A stretch of DNA of 20,165 nt from a virus: positions 1 through 20,165 of the IMG/VR virus record IMGVR_UViG_3300031758_000720. The stretch is one strand, 5' to 3'. Below, piece by piece: positions 14,147 through 19,050 of the stretch. How positions within the stretch are numbered: the first letter of the stretch is position 1; each line of letters begins with the position of its first letter. A program made the position numbers and the translations under genes. The notes under the pieces were generated by a model that ran no database searches, was not told the origin of the DNA, and saw nothing but the letters and a program-made list of their open reading frames with translations.

Positions 14147-14434
14147 CTATATCTGTATAATTACTGTGTTACCACTAATTTCTACAGATTTGCAGTTCTT
14201 AAATATATAAGTAGTCTGCTTATTACCTAGCTTTTTTGATTTACTAGGTACAGAAGCAGTGCTACTTTCTAATATATTCTTCTTTGTAAATCTTCTGTAT
14301 GCTGCTGTTACAGAAGAATAGGTACGGCCCGTTTGACGAGCAAATGCAGTGATGTCTTTACCAGATGTAAAGACTGTCTTGGTTAGCGCTTTGCGCTCAG
14401 CCTTAGTCCAGGCTTTGTAAATCCTTTTTGGCAT
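14147..14434 (-). CDS. Small HTH (Myb/SANT-like) DNA-binding protein
   Basis: A 95-residue protein whose first half looks like a Myb/SANT or homeodomain-like helix-turn-helix: KAWTKAERKALTKTV for helix 1, then ITAFARQTGRTYSSVTAAYRRF, where the GRTYSSVTAAYRRF part is a typical recognition helix of the 'GRS..AV..R' kind. A basic linker follows, then a short beta end (TVIIQI). It probably regulates transcription or packs DNA. The stop is TAG at 14147. Its 5' leader is A/C-rich, without a Shine-Dalgarno sequence. Confidence 0.8.
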   Translation of the reverse strand: MPKRIYKAWTKAERKALTKTVFTSGKDITAFARQTGRTYSSVTAAYRRFTKKNILESSTASVPSKSKKLGNKQTTYIFKNCKSVEISGNTVIIQI

Positions 14435-14476
14435 GATGTGTAGGATGGTTTGATTGTTAATGGAACTATGTGTGTA

Positions 14477-14833
14477 TTATACTGGTTTCTTCGGTTCGTA
14501 GTAAGTCTTAGCCAAGTTGAATTTGAATGGTCTATCATGATCTATTGTAGGTATGTCTTGTACCTCTTCATAATAGTTTACTGTGCGTGTACCTATTACT
14601 TTAATAGGTTCTTGCTTTAATTTAATCTGTTCAGTTTCTTCTTTTTCTTCTATTACAGCCTTATTCCATAGTGTATCATGTGTATAGAATAATACCATGT
14701 TTAACACTATTGCAAGGAATGGGTAAAATGCATTCTCTGTAAACAGATAAACTGAAATACCTGAGCCTACTGTGCTTATGACAAACAAGTATGCTCCAAT
14801 AAATCCTTTGATGTAGTTAGATGCTTTGTCCAT
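14477..14833 (-). CDS. Two-helix membrane protein, DUF2061-like
   Basis: A 118-residue protein with two membrane segments (about 8-29 and 35-51) joined by a short turn, then FYTHDTLWNKAVI, which matches the end of DUF2061 domains (pattern YY.HE..WN). The remaining C-terminal half is a charged cytoplasmic tail ending YYEPKKPV. DUF2061 proteins have no known function. The start at 14833 is preceded by a leader of CA repeats. It may act in the membrane early in infection. Family assignment is by motif only. Confidence 0.75.
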   Translation of the reverse strand: MDKASNYIKGFIGAYLFVISTVGSGISVYLFTENAFYPFLAIVLNMVLFYTHDTLWNKAVIEEKEETEQIKLKQEPIKVIGTRTVNYYEEVQDIPTIDHDRPFKFNLAKTYYEPKKPV

Positions 14834-14854
14834 TGTGAGTGTGTGTAGTGTGTG

Positions 14855-15001
14855 TTAGTTAAGATGGATGTGTAGAAATCCTAGTTCTTTAGTTTCTATT
14901 ACTTCTGCTACAGGATAGTTATTCCTGTCTCTTGGTGTACTTCTGACAAACCACAGTAATGTGATTAGTCTAAGATTAGGTTTAGGTTTAACTGGTTGCA
15001 T
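14855..15001 (-). CDS. Hypothetical 48-aa protein
   Basis: A short frame, ATG 15001 to TAA at 14855 (MQPVKPKPNLRLITLLWFVR...LGFLHIHLN), basic at the N-terminus with a short hydrophobic patch. It lies between tRNA-Arg and the DUF2061-like gene and has the same CA-rich leader (ACCAACACACAC before ATG) as its neighbours, the main reason to believe it. Function unknown. Confidence 0.55.
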   Translation of the reverse strand: MQPVKPKPNLRLITLLWFVRSTPRDRNNYPVAEVIETKELGFLHIHLN

Positions 15002-15024
15002 GTGTGTGTTGGTTGGTTGATTGG

Positions 15025-15096
15025 TGGTCCTGCTACGAATCGAACGTAGAATAGATGCTTAGAAGGCAACTGGTATATCCGTTTACCTACAGGACC
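15025..15096 (-). tRNA. tRNA-Arg (anticodon TCT)
   Basis: Minus-strand tRNA: acceptor GGTCCTG with CAGGACC, D stem GGTA/TACC, anticodon loop CTTCTAA giving TCT, stem GTTGC/GCATC with one T-T mismatch, T arm CTACG-TTCGATT-CGTAG, discriminator A. It decodes AGA, a frequent arginine codon in AT-rich phages and a rarer one in many hosts. CCA is not encoded. Confidence 0.9.
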
Positions 15097-15102
15097 TTAC
15101 TA

Positions 15103-15264
15103 TTACTTACGATCGTAATGTAAGCCTACCATAGCAAAGCCTCCCATCATAAGACAGAATACTAATGCTACTATGTATATCTCTAATTCTAATGCACTAA
15201 AGAAGAAGAAACTACAAATTAATGCCATTAACATTGATAGAACTGCTTTGCTTGAGTTTGACAT
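15103..15264 (-). CDS. Small two-helix membrane protein (53 aa)
   Basis: A frame from ATG 15264 to TAA at 15103 encoding two hydrophobic segments (about 8-24 and 29-48) and a short HYDRK tail, so the product is an integral membrane peptide. It ends 6 nt before tRNA-Arg, which is probably on the same transcript. The copy of the 10-bp repeat at 15288-15297 lies 23 nt upstream and could be part of its promoter. A holin-like role is possible from size and topology but there is no further evidence. Confidence 0.6.
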   Translation of the reverse strand: MSNSSKAVLSMLMALICSFFFFSALELEIYIVALVFCLMMGGFAMVGLHYDRK

Positions 15265-15287
15265 GATGTATGTGGGATTTTAGTGAG

Positions 15288-15297
15288 AATGCTATAT
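15288..15297. repeat. 10-bp direct repeat AATGCTATAT, copy 1
   Basis: AATGCTATAT, plus-strand reading; an identical copy lies at 15759-15768. The two flank the structured region at 15299-15770. On the minus strand it reads ATATAGCATT and precedes the small membrane-protein gene by 23 nt. Confidence 0.6.
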
Positions 15298-15298
15298 T

Positions 15299-15770
15299 AA
15301 TGGTATTGAGTAAAATTTAATAGAACGGTTTAAGCCTCACCGTAAAGCTTCTATTGTGTGAAGTCCAATAGATAAAGTCCTGTATCATTCCTGTGCACTC
15401 AGTTGTAGTACCAACCTGATATTTTTGCACTCCACATGGTATGGACTAACTCTCATTACTGAGACTGCATATTTCCTGGTCTACAACTGCTCACAAGTGA
15501 GTGTGCAAAGAGATTAAATAAACCTAGTATTGTTTCAGCCCGTTTAACTAGGATAAGGCTTTGCACGTTTAGTCTTGCGACTTACAATGAATTGTGCGAT
15601 ACATTGATTTGATGCATGATGAACAGTTTGGTTGGTATGACATGTTCAGGTCATATTATTAAGCATTTGTATCACCTAACAGGTTGGTGTTACATTGGTC
15701 TCCGGGTCCACTAGATTGCTCTAGCCCTAATTAAATAGGATGATTAGCCCAACATACAAATGCTATATGA
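15299..15770 (-). ncRNA. Candidate large structured RNA (about 470 nt)
   Basis: No plausible gene, but many long helices: 15662-15672 with 15754-15764 (11 bp, closing a multi-hairpin domain that contains CACC/GGTG, CTAG/CTAG and CCTA/TAGG hairpins); 15400-15408 with 15481-15489 (9 bp); 15503-15510 with 15559-15566 (8 bp) enclosing 15523-15528 with 15547-15552; 15350-15356 with 15366-15372; 15637-15641 with 15650-15654, whose loop also pairs with 15620-15625 (pseudoknot). The strand is inferred from the minus-strand neighbours and the tRNA nearby. Size, multi-domain form and tRNA proximity recall the phage RNAs ROOL and GOLLD, but I cannot claim membership. Ends are approximate. Confidence 0.6.
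15759..15768. repeat. 10-bp direct repeat AATGCTATAT, copy 2
   Basis: Second copy, at the probable 5' edge of the minus-strand structured region; partly inside the 3' arm of its closing helix. Confidence 0.6.
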
Positions 15771-15777
15771 AATAAGC

Positions 15778-15814
15778 AAAAAGGGTGCACGCTATGTTCG
15801 TAACATGCACCCTT
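15778..15814 (-). terminator. Intrinsic terminator after 15831-16070 gene
   Basis: On the minus strand, stem AAGGGTGCA/TGCACCCTT (9 bp) with an inner TGTT/AACA helix, followed by a short T run. It lies 17 nt after the stop of the small gene and separates it from the structured region. A second, short hairpin (15825-15840, GCAACC/GGTTGC) contains the stop codon in its loop. Confidence 0.8.
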
Positions 15815-15830
15815 CGGACCATAAGCAACC

Positions 15831-16070
15831 TTACGGTTGCCATACTTTAAACGTCCCATTCTCGTTAGTCTTGTCAACTAACTGATTGAGAACTCTTAAA
15901 GCATCCTCCAACTCTATATCAGCCTCTTTAAAACTGACATCAACACATGCCCAAAAGGTCACGTAGTTAAAGATTGGAAGTTTAGGGTCAGGTGTCATCA
16001 AACATAGTTTGCTGTTCACACCTTTGCCTGTTTCACCTTTACCAAGGTTTTTAAGTTTTGCCTTCGTCAT
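15831..16070 (-). CDS. Hypothetical 79-aa protein, first gene of the left arm
   Basis: A soluble 79-residue protein with a basic, glycine-rich start (MTKAKLKNLGKGETGKG), a central beta region (PIFNYVTFWACVDVSF) and a helical acidic part (IELEDALRVLNQLVDK). I chose the ATG at 16070; an upstream in-frame TTG at 16091 would add seven residues. It is the rightmost minus-strand gene, divergent from the gene at 16171 across a 100-nt AT-rich gap, and has its own terminator. No family recognised; being first after the divergent promoter region suggests early expression. Confidence 0.72.
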   Translation of the reverse strand: MTKAKLKNLGKGETGKGVNSKLCLMTPDPKLPIFNYVTFWACVDVSFKEADIELEDALRVLNQLVDKTNENGTFKVWQP

Positions 16071-16170
16071 GGCGGGATAGTTTTGGTACAAGATTAGGTG
16101 GGGGTGGCTTTTATAGGGTGGATCTCCCTCTAATTCACTTAAAAAAATTAAAAAATTTTTATATTTGTAT
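16071..16170. promoter_or_regulatory. Divergent intergenic region where the two arms part
   Basis: A 100-nt gap between the leftward gene ending its 5' side at 16070 and the rightward gene starting at 16171. It holds an A/T tract (16141-16160, only A and T but for none) and, at 16160-16167, TATATTTG, the Bacteroidota -7 element TAnnTTTG, 3 nt before the ATG at 16171. No good TTTG stands 20 nt upstream of it. For the leftward gene, TAATCTTG (minus strand, near 16090) is a weak -7 match. Confidence 0.6.
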
Positions 16171-16380
16171 ATGCTACAATTAAATCCTATGATACCTATC
16201 TATTCTATTGAGCATAAAATGGAGGGGTATGCTTTTCTTGTAATAGATTATAGTCAGGAGCATGATTTGCTGTTTACCTGTGCTTTGGATAATGGGGAGA
16301 TATGGACTATATCTAATAAAAAGTTGAGGTTTTGCCACAATCCTAGTTTGGATAGGGTTAAAAATGCTATAGCCCCATAA
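16171..16380 (+). CDS. Hypothetical 69-aa protein
   Basis: A short soluble protein (MLQLNPMIPIYSIEHKMEGYAF...VKNAIAP) with a beta-rich middle (FLVIDYSQEHDLLFTCALDNGEIWTI) that may form a small SH3-like barrel. I chose the ATG at 16171, which follows the promoter element TATATTTG by only 3 nt, implying a leaderless mRNA; the frame is open up to a TTG at 16165, inside the promoter element. It is the first plus-strand gene and stands apart from the late operon. No family known. Confidence 0.65.
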   Translation: MLQLNPMIPIYSIEHKMEGYAFLVIDYSQEHDLLFTCALDNGEIWTISNKKLRFCHNPSLDRVKNAIAP

Positions 16381-16396
16381 CTTTTTTTTACATTTT

Positions 16397-16428
16397 TTTG
16401 GTGTTTGTAAAAATGAGTATTATATTTG
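16397..16428 (+). promoter_or_regulatory. Bacteroidota-type promoter for the plus-strand RNA
   Basis: TTTG at 16397-16400, a 20-nt spacer and TATATTTG at 16421-16428: the -33/-7 pattern of the primary sigma factor of Bacteroidota. Transcription should start at about 16433. The same elements and spacing occur at 16856-16887. Confidence 0.78.
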
Positions 16429-16443
16429 CCCCGCATGTCATGC

Positions 16444-16470
16444 AAAAGTAGCCCGTAAGCTACTTTTTAA
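16444..16470 (+). terminator. Terminator- or attenuator-like hairpin at the start of the RNA
   Basis: AAAAGTAGC and GCTACTTTT form 9 bp around loop CCGTAA, followed by T and AA. It lies only about 10 nt after the predicted transcription start, so it may stop transcription early, protect the 5' end, or end read-through from 16171-16380. The stop of a tiny 7-codon frame (16435-16458) falls in its loop. Confidence 0.6.
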
Positions 16471-16824
16471 TACAAGACTCGTCTGTTAGACCTACTCCTG
16501 CACACTTGGAGTACAAAGGCAGACTCTCTTGGGGGTAATAAACCTTGGAATACAAGTGAAAAACCCTTACTGTTCATACGCTTCTTGACTGGGTTAAAGG
16601 CTAAGGGTTGATAGAGATGCCTCCAGTATAACGGTAAAAGCTGAAAGGCTCAGACGACTTGAAGGAAAGACAGTAAAATGATGCACGCAAGTGCTTAAAG
16701 GATGAAAATCCCAAGGGCATAAGTGTGCAAAAATAATAAAGTTAGAAAAGGTAGATTTTTCTAATTTAGGACAAAGGTGTTGCTTATAGATTAGGTTCTA
16801 AAGATACTCATCAACCCAAGAATT

Positions 16825-16855
16825 AGCCTGACTCTCAATGAGTTGGGCTTTTTCT
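16825..16855 (+). terminator. Intrinsic terminator of the plus-strand RNA
   Basis: Stem AGCC/GGCT and ACTC/GAGT with a TG/TG internal step, loop TCAAT, followed by TTTTTCTTTT. It ends the structured RNA just before the late-operon promoter, whose TTTG element lies in the T run. Confidence 0.82.
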
Positions 16856-16887
16856 TTTGTTTTAATGTAGGAAGTCCTTTATATTTG
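16856..16887 (+). promoter_or_regulatory. Bacteroidota-type promoter of the late operon
   Basis: TTTG at 16856-16859, 20-nt spacer, TATATTTG at 16880-16887, and the ATG of the first late gene at 16892. The start of transcription should fall at or next to the ATG, giving a leaderless message. No Shine-Dalgarno sequence could fit. Confidence 0.8.
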
Positions 16888-16891
16888 GTGC

Positions 16892-17242
16892 ATGATAACT
16901 ATCAAAACGCCTAGAAATAAGTTCTTTGTGACTTATTTAAATTGGCTAAATCCTGTACTACATCTTAGTAAGGGGGAGATTGATATACTAGCTGCTTTAT
17001 TGACTTTGCACTTTGCACATAAGGATTATCCTACTCATGTGCTAGAGGAATACCTGCTTTCAAAGAGTACTTTGGAGGCTATACGTAAGAAGATGAAGAT
17101 TAATGCTAGGTTATTTGAGAAGTTGCTGCAAGGATTAAAAGATAAGGGACTTATAGAGCCTAATGGGTTAAACCCTAAGCTGACTAATTATCCTAAGGAT
17201 GGTAAGTTTAGGTTGTTTGTAGCATTTGAGTTTGAGAAATGA
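16892..17242 (+). CDS. Winged-helix-like protein, first gene of the late operon
   Basis: A 116-residue protein with the helix-helix-helix-wing order of a winged HTH: KGEIDILAALLTLHFAH, KSTLEAIRKKMKINARLFEKLLQGLKDKGLIEP (recognition helix about 71-88), then strands LTNYPKDGKFRLFVAFEF. It resembles MarR/initiator-type phage wHTH proteins and is a good candidate for a DNA-binding regulator or packaging-related protein. It ends in an ATGA overlap with the HU-like gene. Its ATG lies 4 nt after the -7 element of its promoter. The wHTH call is by pattern. Confidence 0.8.
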   Translation: MITIKTPRNKFFVTYLNWLNPVLHLSKGEIDILAALLTLHFAHKDYPTHVLEEYLLSKSTLEAIRKKMKINARLFEKLLQGLKDKGLIEPNGLNPKLTNYPKDGKFRLFVAFEFEK

Positions 17243-17544
17243 AGTTAGAGCTGAAGGAAGTATATGAGGATGTGGCTAGGAAATCAGGAATTTCTAAAAA
17301 GGATGTAGAACTGGCGTTTAGGTCTGTCTTTGAAATGATTGTAAGTACTATGCGTGAAGAAAAGGGGCATAATATTATGGTTCCTAAAATGGGAAAATTC
17401 GTCGTACCGTTAAGAAAGTTAAAGTATGTCAACACTGAAAGATATGTTCAACAGCTTTCCAGATATAGTGGAAGGTTGGAGCAACCTGATAGTAAGGGAT
17501 CAGGAGATAGAGGAGAAGGCTTTGAAGAGGCTGATGGTATGTAA
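17239..17544 (+). CDS. HU/IHF-like DNA-bending protein
   Basis: A 101-residue protein. The N-terminal 65 residues fit the HU/IHF fold: helices YEDVARKSGISKKDVELAFRSVFEMIVSTM, then HNIMVPKMGKFVVP, the counterpart of the V.L.GFG.F motif. The DNA-binding arm is short (RKLKYVNTERYVQQ), and the C-terminal tail is low complexity and acidic (SKGSGDRGEGFEEADGM). HU/IHF relatives near the terminase are typical of crAss-like phages. They bend or compact DNA. The tail overlaps the next gene by 119 nt in another frame, so it may be dispensable. Confidence 0.85.
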   Translation: MKLELKEVYEDVARKSGISKKDVELAFRSVFEMIVSTMREEKGHNIMVPKMGKFVVPLRKLKYVNTERYVQQLSRYSGRLEQPDSKGSGDRGEGFEEADGM

Positions 17545-17674
17545 GGATTGTGTATCTAATACTACTAAACCTAATGTTAATTTAGGTAGTAGGTGTAGAG
17601 ATTGTGGATGTGTATTGGAAGCTAAGGCTAGGACTCAAAACGGTAAATGCCCTAAAGACAAATGGCCATTGTAA
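17426..17674 (+). CDS. Zinc-ribbon protein (82 aa)
   Basis: An 82-residue protein with CxxC at C39/C42, then CRDCGC at C57, C60, C62 and a further C75. The four-cysteine set C39/C42/C57/C60 can bind one zinc as a ribbon. The preceding part is helical and acidic (DIVEGWSNLIVRDQEIEEKALKRL). It starts inside the HU-like gene (119-nt overlap) and its end overlaps the next gene by 13 nt. I recall similar zinc proteins (DUF6171-like) near the terminase in Bacteroidota phages. Function unknown. Confidence 0.8.
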   Translation: MSTLKDMFNSFPDIVEGWSNLIVRDQEIEEKALKRLMVCKDCVSNTTKPNVNLGSRCRDCGCVLEAKARTQNGKCPKDKWPL

Positions 17675-18057
17675 AACTAGGTGGTGGGACTATTCAGGTA
17701 AGGTACATTACGCATCTTACTGGAGAGAAGGATAAGATCATTCGCAGGAATGTGAAAGGTGTTACTGTAATGCACTTGTCTGACGTCAAGCTAGTAGATA
17801 ATTTTTTTACAGATAAGGGTATTATTGATCTTTCAAGATGTAGGATATTTCATGAGGATATAGGCTGGATGGTATTACAGGAGCCTTATGATGAAATGGT
17901 TCATTTAAAGATGGATGGTACTATAAGAGTGACAGGATTTAAACAGAGGTTCTATGGTAGGGTCTCTAAGCCAAAAGTTAAAAAGTGTAAAACAAAACCT
18001 AAAAATAATGTCAAACCAAGATCAAGTAACCGTGGAAATCCACGAAAAAATGCGTAA
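17662..18057 (+). CDS. Hypothetical protein with basic low-complexity tail
   Basis: A 131-residue protein: a beta-rich globular part (about 1-95, AIVKLGGGTIQVRYITHL, GTIRVTGFKQRFYGR) and a very basic tail (PKVKKCKTKPKNNVKPRSSN) of about 35 residues, suited to binding DNA or RNA. It begins in the end of the zinc-ribbon gene and overlaps the GroES-like gene by 50 nt; the tail is largely the part encoded in that overlap, so its composition may be shaped by the dual coding. No family recognised. Confidence 0.75.
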   Translation: MAIVKLGGGTIQVRYITHLTGEKDKIIRRNVKGVTVMHLSDVKLVDNFFTDKGIIDLSRCRIFHEDIGWMVLQEPYDEMVHLKMDGTIRVTGFKQRFYGRVSKPKVKKCKTKPKNNVKPRSSNRGNPRKNA

Positions 18058-18385
18058 GCACTTTACTCCTATGAGTGACCATATGCTTATTGAATTTGTA
18101 GAGAACCTTAAGACTTCAGGTGGGATTTTTCTGCCTGTTAGTTCTGAAGAAACTAAATCTATTGCTCACCCTGTTATTAGTACGGGAGATAAAGTACAGG
18201 GCATAGAAATTGGTGATTGGGTTTCTTTGCGTCCAATGAACGTAGATATTTTTAAAATGTATAATAGGAAGTTTGCTCTTATTCGTGACTTTGATGTACT
18301 CATGAAAGTAGATATGAATTACATTAAGGATGAGTTGGAGTACAAGCAAGCTATTAAAGACAGTGCTAAATCTATTTTAAACTAA
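18008..18385 (+). CDS. GroES-like co-chaperonin
   Basis: A 125-residue protein with a GroES-type domain: FTPMSDHMLIEFVE at the first strand, mobile loop and roof strand NLKTSGGIFLPVSSEE (GG-I-F-LP as in GroES GGI-LP), then VISTGDKV.GIEIGDWVSL and LIRDFDVLMKV at the end. GroES closes the GroEL chamber; phage versions (T4 gp31 is the model) let host GroEL fold capsid protein. No GroEL is in the window, so it should work with host GroEL. I chose the ATG at 18008 because the longer frame lies in the preceding gene; overlap is 50 nt. Confidence 0.85.
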   Translation: MSNQDQVTVEIHEKMRKHFTPMSDHMLIEFVENLKTSGGIFLPVSSEETKSIAHPVISTGDKVQGIEIGDWVSLRPMNVDIFKMYNRKFALIRDFDVLMKVDMNYIKDELEYKQAIKDSAKSILN

Positions 18386-18386
18386 A

Positions 18387-18818
18387 ATGGCTAACGCTTA
18401 TAATATTATGAACCTACCAAAACCTCCCAAATCTATGGGGTCTAAATCTTCTAAAGAAGGTGAATTTATTTCTTATTTATTGGGCTGCAGTATGCAAGTC
18501 CATGTTTATCATTTGTGCACAAAAGGTGCAGGTGCTTTTGCTATGCATATGGCACTTGGTGGTCTTTATGATGCTTTGCCTGACATGGTGGATGCTCTCG
18601 CAGAATCTATTCAGGGTAAGTATGGAATCCTGAAGTATGATTATTCTCATTCTGTAGATAGTAATGTAGGTAACGCACTTACTTATGTAAAGAAGTGTCT
18701 TAGTTATGTAGAGACTGAGCGTAAAGCTATTTGTTCTGAGACTTATGTACAGAATCAAGTAGATGAGATTGTAGCTCTGTTCTATACTACTATTTACAAG
18801 CTGGAAAACTTACAATAA
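18387..18818 (+). CDS. DUF5856-like (ferritin-like helical) protein
   Basis: A 143-residue, all-helical protein. The pattern HMALGGLYDALPDMVDALAESIQG is that of DUF5856, found in crAss-like phages and proposed to have a ferritin/Dps-like bundle fold. Histidines and acidic residues in the helices (YHLC, HMALGGLYD, ALPDMVD) could bind metal. The function in phages is not known. It follows the GroES-like gene by 1 nt and precedes the DUF1508-like gene by 1 nt. A four-helix DNA-binding role is possible. Confidence 0.82.
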   Translation: MANAYNIMNLPKPPKSMGSKSSKEGEFISYLLGCSMQVHVYHLCTKGAGAFAMHMALGGLYDALPDMVDALAESIQGKYGILKYDYSHSVDSNVGNALTYVKKCLSYVETERKAICSETYVQNQVDEIVALFYTTIYKLENLQ

Positions 18819-18819
18819 A

Positions 18820-19050
18820 ATGGTTAAGAAAGGTTATACTTTGTATTACTTTCAAAGTATGAGTAGTAAACTCTGGTTCTGGAGACTATTAGGTAGGAAG
18901 AACAATGTCATAGCATATTCTGATAAAGGATATGCTAGTGATGTAAATCTTAGGAGAGCTGTTAAGAAGATTAAGGCTTTAAACTTTGATTATATTCTTG
19001 TACGTACTAATGGTTTACCTGAACCTAAAGAAGATCTTACTCTAAGATGA
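18820..19050 (+). CDS. DUF1508/YegP-like small protein
   Basis: A 76-residue protein. The order of YTLYYFQSMSSKLWFWRLL, NVIAYSDKGYASDVNLRRAV and KKIKAL follows the DUF1508 (YegP) unit, in which F..(K/N)G.W.W.L and G.I.A.S..GY.S...A form a small alpha/beta fold. The function of that family is not known. A single unit is present instead of the usual tandem two. It ends in an ATGA overlap with the next gene. Confidence 0.78.
   Translation: MVKKGYTLYYFQSMSSKLWFWRLLGRKNNVIAYSDKGYASDVNLRRAVKKIKALNFDYILVRTNGLPEPKEDLTLR

Larger units (their letters stand above)
16433..16855 (+). ncRNA. Candidate independent structured RNA (about 420 nt)
   Basis: Bounded by a consensus promoter and an intrinsic terminator, with no plausible long frame inside. 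Helices: 16444-16452/16459-16467; 16473-16485/16651-16661 (11 bp, 2-nt bulge); 16493-16498/16508-16513, whose whole 9-nt loop TGCACACTT (16499-16507) is perfectly complementary to 16721-16729; 16517-16528/16614-16622 (9 bp with 3-nt bulge); 16562-16569/16602-16609 (8 bp); GNRA hairpins at 16683-16694 (GCAA) and 16700-16711 (GAAA). The nesting, GNRA loops and long-range kissing pair are marks of a folded RNA. The class is unknown to me; it is not an obvious tmRNA or RNase P, and I could not fit a group I core convincingly. Confidence 0.7.

Noticed and set aside
16071-16170. Replication origin in the AT-rich divergent gap
   Set aside because: Only an A/T tract is present; no iterons or paired inverted repeats were seen.
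16433-16855. Group I intron
   Set aside because: GGCTCAGACGACTTGAAG faintly recalls the R element, but no convincing P7/P3 set or interrupted gene was found.
15265-16891. Diversity-generating retroelement template or CRISPR-like array
   Set aside because: No reverse transcriptase, no repeated units with regular spacing and no matching variable repeat in the window.
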